Positions 55,044 to 64,000 of a stretch of DNA of 64,000 bases are shown piece after piece; within the stretch, counting starts at the first letter, position 1, and the number at the start of each line of letters is the position of its first letter. Below the pieces are notes generated by a model. The model did not search any database. It was not told where the DNA came from and saw nothing but the letters and a program-made list of their open reading frames with translations. The DNA is from Ascaris suum. Lineage: Eukaryota > Nematoda > Chromadorea > Rhabditida > Ascarididae. The stretch is from the NCBI GenBank assembly GCA_013433145.1, contig CM024171.1:5284565-5348564 (forward strand), written 5' to 3'. The translations under genes and the position numbers were made by a program.

Positions 55044-58000
55044 GTATGATATTATTGAAAGTGTTATGCGCTCTCGGTTTTTATTGTCGCGTAGTGTGTT
55101 GTTTCATGGCTTTTGTTTATCTAGTTTCCTTTCTTCAATGCTTTGCTCCTTTTACTGTTGTAATATCTTATGCTTTGCATGCCTATATACTAAAAATTCA
55201 GTGAAAGGAAGCTGACGAAGATGATGGAGGAGAGAGGGCGAGGGGAGAGTAAGAGAGGAGAGGAAAACGTGAAGGACTTTCTGGGAATCCGAAAATAGAG
55301 GGTTTTCAAGCTGGCAAGGTGAGGGAAGCCTTCGTACAGATAACTGCAAAATTCATTTCCCGGCAATTTCAGCTGCTGCGGTCGTTGCGGAATGTTTTCG
55401 TTTTCAAAATATCTTCTGCATGAATTGAGAACCGTTCGCTTTATCTCCATTTCTTTTGTATTTGCTGAATTGAGTTTATTTTCGTTGTTTCACCTATGTA
55501 ATACTCTTACGGCCTCAAGCTTCTCGGAAGGAATCACAGTCACTGATATTGGCTAGGTGGATGTTCCAAAAAGGCTATTATTATATGCACTTTTCGCCAC
55601 TTTTCAAATCAAAGTAACCGATTATACATGTGCACAACAATTAATAACTAAGGTTTAGTAAGACGTTTTTTATACAGAAGAAATTGCTCACAATTATGCA
55701 AAAATTGCAACATGTGCATTAGACAAATCATATAAAGCAGATCGCTATTTCTGTGCTGTACACATGAATTCCAGTTGAGTGCTGAAGCACTCGTAAATGT
55801 GATTGAGGTTGAGATATTGAGGTTTAGACAGTTATCTGTTGTGCTGCTATCATATAATTGGAATGATTTATTTATCTTTTCCTTTAATCCTTCACTTGCT
55901 TTCACGCTTTCACATAACTACTTTCTCTGATAACCGCTATCTTGGTTTTGCATCGTTTGCAAAAAATATTTAGTCACTATGGAAATTTTTTCGCAGAAAA
56001 GGTTAAAATTGCCAGGTCGCAGCCACTTTCTACTTGAAACTAGACAAAACCATTACAAAAATATTTGCAAAATTATACGAATACCAAGGCAGACAAATAT
56101 TAAAAGAGTTTTGTTTCGGAGAATGAATGCAAATGTGACGATAGGAAAGAAATTAAAGGCTGAAGAACCGGAAATCAAAAATTGGAAGTGGTATATTGAA
56201 AAAGACCTATGCAAAAATAAGAAATGCATTATGAATGCAGGATTGAGCTTCGAAAAATGCCGTAAATAATGTGGCAAATTAAGAGATTTCCGCAAGATTT
56301 AGCCGCACATTTGTGCTTAAACACAACGCTTAATATTTTTGCGTTGTCGTATCGAAGGTCTATGAATTTGAACAATGCCCAGAAATCATTTTTGGAAGTG
56401 AAGCTATCGCTGGCTATTGGCTATAAAAAAGAGATTTTTCCAAAAGCTGTAACTGCGATTTCAAAAAAAAAACGTCCGGATTCCTGTAATTTAGAGAGGA
56501 AACCGTAATTTTTCTACTGTTGCGGTATCTCTAAAATCCAAGAACCGGAACTCTAGAAAGGTGATGCAATGCTGGGATTCCGGAACAGGAGTTAAGATTC
56601 AAATGCTGGTTCCAGAACGCTTACTTGATCCGATTTGGGGGGTTTATAAGTATCGTTTAGTATAATGAGAGGCATTTATGCTCGTAGTGAGCTGAAAACA
56701 AAAACAACAAAAAGCGCTAACAACGTGTTCCCTTCACATCTCTGATTTGTTGAGGTGTTTACCTTTTGTTATCAGTTTGTCTTCCGAAAATGAGATGATT
56801 TTGAAAAGGTTTTTCTCGAAAAGTTTTTTCTAGATTGCTGCTTATTAAATGAAAACAAAGGATCATTGAATTGTTGTCGCTTTTTTTGGCAAAAATTTCT
56901 CTCCGCTTAAAATAAAGGTGAGAAGAAACACCTGATTGGAACATAATAGAGTGTGTTCTTTCAATTTGGATTTGAAAATCACAAACATGGAACAATTTGT
57001 TGTGTTTTTACGAAAAGAAAAGTTTTTTTCGGAGCATTTGATTGAAGTCGTATATTATTTCTTCACCATCTTTTTCAGTGAAAACAGAAAGTTTCTCCAT
57101 TGATTGAAAAACTTATCGGCTTCTTTGGGTTCATCTTAAATTACTTACTCTGAAGGGAAAGTAAGTACTTTATAAAAATTTATGTTTTGCAGAAATGTTT
57201 TTGTTTATTTTCTTTCAATTTCGTTTGCCTCGGAATGCAAAATTTTAATGAATGAAAGACTTATATACTATTGTGAAACACCTATAGAAGTGCTAATATA
57301 ATGATAAGAAAAAGAAGAAGAGCAATGATGAGAGAGAGAGGGAGAAAAAGCTGTGAACTAATCAATAGAAGTGATTGTAATGGACAGAAACCGATAGAAA
57401 GATAGTCGTAGTTTTAAAAAAAGTACCACCAATAGCATCAATAGTGATCAGTAGCGATTAGTGATAATCAATAGTAATCAATAACGTAACTGCAGGGATT
57501 ACTTTTTTATTTTGTGGTCCAATTCAATTTCTACTATGACATCGTTTACATTTATTAAATTTTTGTGTATACATTATCGCTAATTTGCAAACTCGAATAG
57601 CGATTTGAAATACTTGTATAAAGAAATATGTTTACCCAATGAAGCACACTCGCCGTCGCACATTTTTGAATGCGTTTATTTGCAAGTGTTAAGTGTGAAC
57701 GTGCATGTTCTTTGATATCTGCAACGACATTTTATTAGTGTTTCATTAGTTGTTGTGTCTTTTTGTCTAGGTCATGGTTTTCATTGCTCCATTAATTGAG
57801 CAAAAACGCTTCATGATATTAGAAAAGCTCAACGCTCCTCACATCCAACGTTTTTTCTCTTTATTTTTTTCTTCTGGCTCTGAGGTTTTTTGCTTTTTTT
57901 TGGTGGAGAGGGGGGGGGGGAAGGAGATTTTTTCGGCTCGTTAGAAGTTTTGAAAGCATTCTTCAAAAAAATTTTCAAGTGTTGCTTATAAGTTTTCACA

Positions 58001-59629
58001 TATGGAAAAACGATAAAATTTCAGTTGTTTGGCGATCGTCTTTGTTGTCGAGAGCATTGTTGATCTCATAAGAAAGTGTGCTTTGCATTGTAAAGTGTTT
58101 CATACGCCTTTGTAGTTTGTTGACAGAAGTTAGTGGTATTATTTGCGTCCTGACATTTTTTCGAAAATTACCTGAAGTCTGCTGTCAGACTTTATGCAGA
58201 TTGACTTTTTTGAACGCTCTGTTAGAGAATAACTAGCGATGGTATAAAATCGCATTGGCTTACTCTCAGGTTTCAAAAGCTTTTACTGCTCACTATTTGC
58301 ACCTCACTATTTTCTGGCCAAATTTTGTTACCCACTAAAATTTCACATGAAAAGCTAGAAAAAACGGAGGGAGAGCAGTTTGCGTTTTTAAGTGATATTT
58401 CTTTGAATTTTGTAAAATTGCCAAATTTTTCTTGTGCTTATTCAACCAATGATTGCGACTTCTTAGAAGACTCGAATTTTTCGCACTCAATAACTTCCTC
58501 CCGTAATCGTGGCTGAGATGGTGCTGGTATGGTAGCGTTCTGAATTGCACTTATACGAGATGCACGAGTGCCTAAAATTGCAGCATTCTTGAACAGAAGA
58601 TGTTCAACCTCACTATGGACAGCAGAAAGGTATTTGCAATTTGCATAATTGACATTTAAGATCCATATAGCCGTTTGTCTTTGTAGTAGCCTTGTTATTC
58701 AGTTATGATGTTGCAGTTTTATTTAACCTAGCATTCTATGAAAAGCATAGCAACTAATAATACACCGAGTCTGATGTCATCGCAGTTTGCATCTTGAAAT
58801 TCTGTTGATATTGTTGCACAGGCGGAAATGCGTGCACTAAATAGATGAAGATATGTAAATTCGGTTACCTCTGATTAATCAACCAAAATTTGAGGATTTC
58901 AAGAAATGGATTACTTCATGTTTGTTAAGTATCGTATTGTATACATCGTTCATCCTTCATCTTGCGGAAATTTGCTCTCTGAAATAAAAACTCATCGAAA
59001 TCATTAGCTCAATAGGACATTTTTATGCAGTATCATAAAAGTATTTTTTATCTGCTGCTGCAATATGCGTTTTTTAGGTGGCGCGTTTTTCCACTACAAA
59101 ACTACTTAGCTCTTGCTAAATAATTGCACATTTACACAACACTGGCGAGCACATTTTTTCTATCATATCTCATCGGCTCAATAGGATATTGTATTTTATC
59201 AATTGCGTTTGATCGTTTAGATAACATTGAAATTTAGCAGCTCGATAAGCTTTTACTTCTTTTTTTGTATACATGTTTATCTTTCAATGAGCGATTTCTG
59301 CAGCAATGTGAAAAAGTCATTTGTTGGCGATAATACGTGCTTTTTCCGTTCATTGTGAGCGTAAAGAAAAGACAGAGGAAAAAAAAGGCATTTTGTTCTT
59401 TGATATCATAGAGTGTTCATTTGTTAGTTTGCATTATCACTGGTGAAGTGCTGCACGAGTTGCGGCACGCCACATTCCTCCAGCTGACTGCATTCACTGC
59501 TACCGACCTGTGCTGCCTGCGGCCAATACTTCCATCTATCCCTCTAAACGCTACCTTCATCCCCTATACCTTCTCTTAAAAATTCATCTTCTATCGAAAC
59601 TTGTACTAATCGAATCCATCATCTAAAAT

Positions 59630-59713
59630 ATGTCAGCTTTATCGGCGGAGTTTATGGCTGCTCGTGAGCAAAAATGGAGACAACACAGAGAAAGATTGAT
59701 TACGATGAGTGAG
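59630..59713 (+). CDS. Candidate alternative first coding exon C
   Basis: ATG and 28 open codons: MSALSAEFMAAREQKWRQHR, then ERLITMSE. It ends GAG|GTAGGC in phase 0. The peptide is strongly helix-forming and charged. A C-rich, relatively GC-rich leader of about 170 bases lies just upstream. No further coding exon was found before the window ends, so the body of the gene is to the right. Protein family not recognised. An internal acceptor reading (ATATGTCAG within the first codons) is possible but needs a different phase from exons A and B. Confidence 0.5.
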
Positions 59714-62700
59714 GTAGGCGTCTAAAATTTCTTTTTAATTTACTTTCAAAATACTTCATTTATTTATTCATTTTCCACGTGGACTTAATAGCAGTTAATC
59801 GATAGGCTGCGCTTCATTTGGAGAGTACAATAAGCTTTGCTTTCAATTGTTAATCAAGCATTTCTATTATGTTGCGCGAGTTTTGCACCGTGATGAATTT
59901 TACTATTCGCACCGGGAAAATTTCAATTCGTTTATGGAGTAGAAATATTTTTACCGGAATTTATTTCTTTATTAATGTGTTACTTATTGCATCAATGAAT
60001 ATTTTATTCTTTGCCATTAAGTGAGGACATGAGAGGGAAAAAACCTTATTATACGGGAATATGTAAATCTTACTTCTTTCCGTGGGCAACTGAAAATCTC
60101 TTTGTTCATTTTTAACACTTTAATTTCTATTCTAATTTATGATGTAATATTTCTTCATAAGTCATTTGACGTCTGCGGGTAAATCGTCTCAAATAAACAA
60201 GTTTTTATTCATTGTTCTCAAAAAAGAGAAAGCAAACGAGAGGGAGCGTTATGCAATAATGAAGAAACACTGGCATCGTCTGATGACGGCAGATTCGAGT
60301 TGCCACAAACTGTGGCACGATTGTGCCCACGGTCACTATGAATAGGGCTTTCGAATTTCTTTATACAACTGACTTCATATTTTGTAGTTCTTAGCCAGCT
60401 GGAATTAGTAAGGTCAAATCAAAACAGTCATTGAGATCCTCGATTGGCCGTTGCTCTCAGAAAAGATACTGGGGGGGGGGGTGAGGGGAAGGGGAGGAGG
60501 AAAAAAGAGTAGACGTGTTGGATAATTGGCCAATGACACTGCTAGAATAGACGGAGGCCATCTTTCATAGGATAGAAGCAACTGCTCGATTACCTCCTTT
60601 AACGGTTCAAAGAACGTTCTCGGTAAAAAAGTGTATTACGACTGATATTTATTACTTGCATACATTTTTCGTTTTTTAAACTGGCAACAATTTTTTTTTC
60701 AAGGACAGCTGTCTTGTTGATCTTCGATGCACTCAGTTTTGTTTGGTGTTCTCTTCCTTGCTTTTGCTTCTTTTTCTTTCAAAGAATTACAACGTATATG
60801 GTTGTACGATGCGACCGAGAAAACATTAATCGCAAAATCCATCAATTTTTTTAAAATTTTCCCCAAATCTTTTCACTCGTCTGTGTGCAAAACTCTTCTG
60901 CAATGCACAGTTTTTCCGCTATTTCGATTTCTATAATGTAAGATTATTTCTTTTCATTTTGTATCTTCTACACAGAACATAATATCGTTTCGATTTGCGC
61001 AGATTACCGCTCTCTTTGGAATTATTTTATAGGTTATAGGCGTTGAAGGGAAAATAAAGCAATTTTTTTTTTCAATTTTCCTTCCATACATAGCGGTTTA
61101 CGATAGTGATTTAGATGAACAAGAACGATTTCGAGTTCCCAATTTCGGTACCAATTTTCAGTACTTCTTTAATTGTTGTTGAATAATGTTTGGATGAATA
61201 ATTTGAATGAACGATCACTGTAATGATAATGAAATATTCTATTTTCTAACTCAATTCATTATTTGAGTATACAGTTTATTAGCAAATGTATTATTCTGCA
61301 TCGTTTGCAATTATACGGTATTTGCCGAAATAGTGCCCCTTGCTTTCATTTTTAATTATCCCGTATTAGTGCATCATACTTTTGAGAGAGGAATACGAAG
61401 CAGTTTGATGTCATTTCTATTTCAGTTGAATAGCTTCTGAATAAAGGGGATAATCGTATGCAAACGGCAGCAAATACTTACGTTTACTGAAATTATTTTA
61501 ATGGAGAATTTACATATGTTTGATGTGTAAATTGTTTGATATCTCTCGAAAAATGTTTTCTGATTATGATTACATCAAATTGCTAATTAAATCATCATTA
61601 AAATGAAGTGAAATTGAATTAGAATATTTGAAAATTGAGTTTAGTCCTATAATTTTAGAAGCACCTGGGTTTATATTGTTTTGACTACGGTACTGAGATG
61701 TAAGAAAATGCTTTTTCTTCTTATATACTCGAAGTGGAACATTAGACAAAATAATAATATACTTAAAGACAACGTTATTTTTCTGTAGCCGCATCAGTTT
61801 TCGTTATGCAGTTCGTTTATCGATTAGATAGCGGGTGTTGTAAACATTCGTCCTCGCTTGAATGCGAACTTATCAATCAGTATTTTTTCCTCAAAAGAAC
61901 CAAATCTTATCGATTTTCCTTCCTATGCGTGTGATTTCAGTAGTGCTGATGTACTCCCATCTCTTCTCTATCGTTCTTGTTTTGGAGGAAATTGAGAAAG
62001 GCATAAAAAGCTGATAAAGATTCATCTTTGGCAGTTAAATTTTAGGTGACCCTTTCCCCGTTCATAAAATTTTTGCTTCTTCGGTGACGTACATCTGTTT
62101 TGACGCCAATTATATCGATTTTTTATTTCACTAAAAACAAATGTGCACATAGGAGAGTGAGCCGATGACATTGAGATGCAACGGCGTTTGCCTGTCGTGG
62201 AAGGTGACTAATTCTTTGATGTGCGTATCGTCTCATTCATTTCCACACTCTAGAAACTTTTAATGAAAATGCAGCGTAAATAAGTGTGAGTGCCTGTGGA
62301 AGAGAAAGAGAAATTCAACAAAACATCAGAGAAAAAAAAATGCAAATTTGTCCTCCAATATCTTCTCACTTTTCATTATTTTCTTTGTTGTCATTTTCCC
62401 TATCTTTTTTCTGCACAAATTTAATGCATTTTGAAATTCGTTTCTTCCATTTTCGCCTATTTACTAAAAGGATTCTATCGTTAATTGAGGGGATGTTGTT
62501 CAATGGGGGTGAGGAGGGATTTTTTTCTCCGTCGTTTTTTGAGAAGAGATGACTTTGAAACTCCAAAAAGGGAGTACCGAAAGCGAAAGTGAAGAGGCGA
62601 GCAACACCGAGGGAGATAAGTGAAAGAAGATATGGAAGGGTATTGTGGTTGAAAAGGTTAATTGGCATTCTTTTAAATGAATTCGAACCGTTTTTGCATT

Positions 62701-64000
62701 ATATTGCCTGAGGGATTAGAAATGAGTATTTGAGGAACTGCAAAACTGGGAGATCGTTGAGACGTTACAAGTTGAATTTGAGATTTCAAACAATTTGTTA
62801 AATATCATTGTTGATACCCTCCGTTCCCTCATCTCTTCCCTCATTGATTAGTTTATTATTTTGCTGCATTCTTTCAGTACCATTTTTCAATTTTGCAACC
62901 TTCCTACGTATAGCACTTATGTATAGAGTATGTATTGCAGTGCTTTACTTGACTGCTTTGTGAATGCGTCTTCTTTTCAAAAGCGAAATTGTCGATAAAC
63001 GGCTAGGCGAAAAGACGTTCGCGAAAGTTGATAAAAACGCATCAGTGTAACCGCGGTGATGCGTTTTTCCATTTTTTAAAGGATTCGAGTCTATGACTCT
63101 CTCAGAGCGTGAAAGAAATTGGAATATTTTTGAAACCCGGGTGTAGTTGGGTATTTTTTCGCTATATGAATTGAAGTCTTTCATCAAATCAACTAAAGTG
63201 CATGAACCATTACCATTCCACTATTTGGGACAAGTTCATATGAAAGGCTCATTTTTGTTTACACTAAAGGAATTACGATGCGACTGTGATGAAAGCGCCG
63301 CCTGACGGAAGTTCTCCACCTTGTCTTTATGCGTCAGTTTGCCGCATGGCTTTGCTGGTTACCAAGCCGCGTTATGCGTATCCGGCGAGAATACGCATAG
63401 AGCGTTGATGTTCATTCATACGAGCAGTGGGTGCGGCAAAACGCCGCTGGCTACCTTTTCACTTCTGCTGCAGAAGTTCCGCACCCTTCATTTGCTTACG
63501 TCTTCCCGCTGGTGTATCTCTCTGTCGCATATCTGTTCGGGTGCGACTCTTTTTGTCTGTCTGTTAGTCTGGCTTTTTCTCTTTTGGTGACAGTGCATCA
63601 TGTTGTTATTCTGATTGCTGTTCCCGCAAATACTCATCGATGAGTTAGCGAGATGGTTTAGTGTACGGCAAGTGTTCCCGATCAACTGATACCCATCTGT
63701 CGACAGCTCTTCCGAACCGATTCACCTGCGTAAATGAGTTTTCCAGATGAGCATGTTCGTTTGTGGATTTTACTTGAATTATGCTGGCAACGTTGTGAGG
63801 TGTTCCGCTCTGTTCTTGCCCATCCACCACTGTTGATAACTTAAAGTGCGCAGTCTTATATCTATGCAGACTGCTCATTGCGACTTCCGCTTATAAAATC
63901 GCCTTCTTTATATTCCTCTATCGGCACAACCTGCTTTTGAGCAGAACCTTGTCACAGCGAAGAAGGAATACGAAAAAATGGACCATTTTGCTCGCTGATC
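59714..64000. other. Probable first intron, running off the window
   Basis: AT-rich with poly-T, poly-A and poly-G tracts. No exon with a good acceptor, open frame and donor was found. A more GC-rich block at about 63270-63760 has several short inverted repeats but no known protein. Confidence 0.4.
63033..63068. repeat. 12-base perfect inverted repeat around CCGCGG
   Basis: AAAAACGCATCA and TGATGCGTTTTT flank a 12-base centre containing the palindrome CCGCGG. It resembles a stem-loop followed by T bases, but in a nuclear genome that does not imply a terminator. Confidence 0.6.

Larger units (their letters stand above)
52415..59629. other. Probable long intron(s) with simple repeats and a tRNA-like relic
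   Basis: Very AT-rich. It contains the tRNA-like sequence at 54.2 kb, the TA microsatellite at 54.8 kb and the 33-base exon-like segment at 55.0 kb. Open frames at 53122-53505 and 55979-56508 match no family I recognise and lack splice or codon support. The 200 bases before 59630 are richer in C and may be the 5' UTR and promoter of exon C. Confidence 0.4.

Noticed and set aside
63033..63068. Bacterial-type terminator
   Set aside because: Stem-loop plus T run is present, but every gene in the window is eukaryotic and intron-bearing, so this is just an inverted repeat.

Overview
The window looks like one contig of a nematode nuclear genome. Genes are split into many short exons with TTTCAG-type 3' splice sites. 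Two genes have an acceptor-like TTNCAG only a few bases before the start codon, as expected for spliced-leader trans-splicing. The gene content also fits: a nematode-type tau-tubulin-kinase-like (TTBK/CK1 group) kinase and a large multi-C-type-lectin gene. Introns of several hundred bases to over 2 kb suggest a clade other than Caenorhabditis, but I cannot name the species. No gene is bacterial, and there is no CRISPR array.

Four protein genes could be rebuilt exon by exon so that every junction keeps phase, with one doubtful junction in the lectin gene. (1) 66-4736 (+): mitochondrial p32/C1QBP/MAM33 family protein, 6 exons, 234 aa. (2) 7105-12151 (-): TTBK-like kinase, 7 exons, 356 aa. (3) 14904-31493 (+): type I membrane protein with five C-type lectin domains, 21 exons, about 1048 aa. 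It has an acidic stalk, and a GC-AG intron lies immediately before the transmembrane exon. (4) 34988-40468 (-): ZNF622/REI1 ribosome-assembly zinc-finger protein, 9 exons, 396 aa. Genes 1 and 2 are convergent, 2 and 3 divergent, 3 and 4 convergent. They do not form an operon and have no obvious shared pathway.

From about 40.8 to 44.5 kb lies a composite mobile element with terminal inverted repeats of about 280 bp. It contains nested foldbacks, a decayed non-LTR reverse transcriptase on the minus strand and a decayed fragment carrying an OTU-like Asp-Gly-Asn-Cys motif. To its right is a diverged, dispersed repeat pair.

From 48.6 kb to the right edge there is no complete gene. Three short segments each start with ATG and end in phase 0 at a good splice donor (48615-48689, 52328-52414, 59630-59713). 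A 33-base exon-like segment lies at 55011-55043. I read these as alternative first exons of one large plus-strand gene whose body lies beyond the window. This, the possible soluble/membrane switch of the lectin receptor, and a relic kinase exon at 13.1 kb are the most interesting points. All exon boundaries are read by eye from splice signals, phase and protein-family similarity; no search or transcript data were available.
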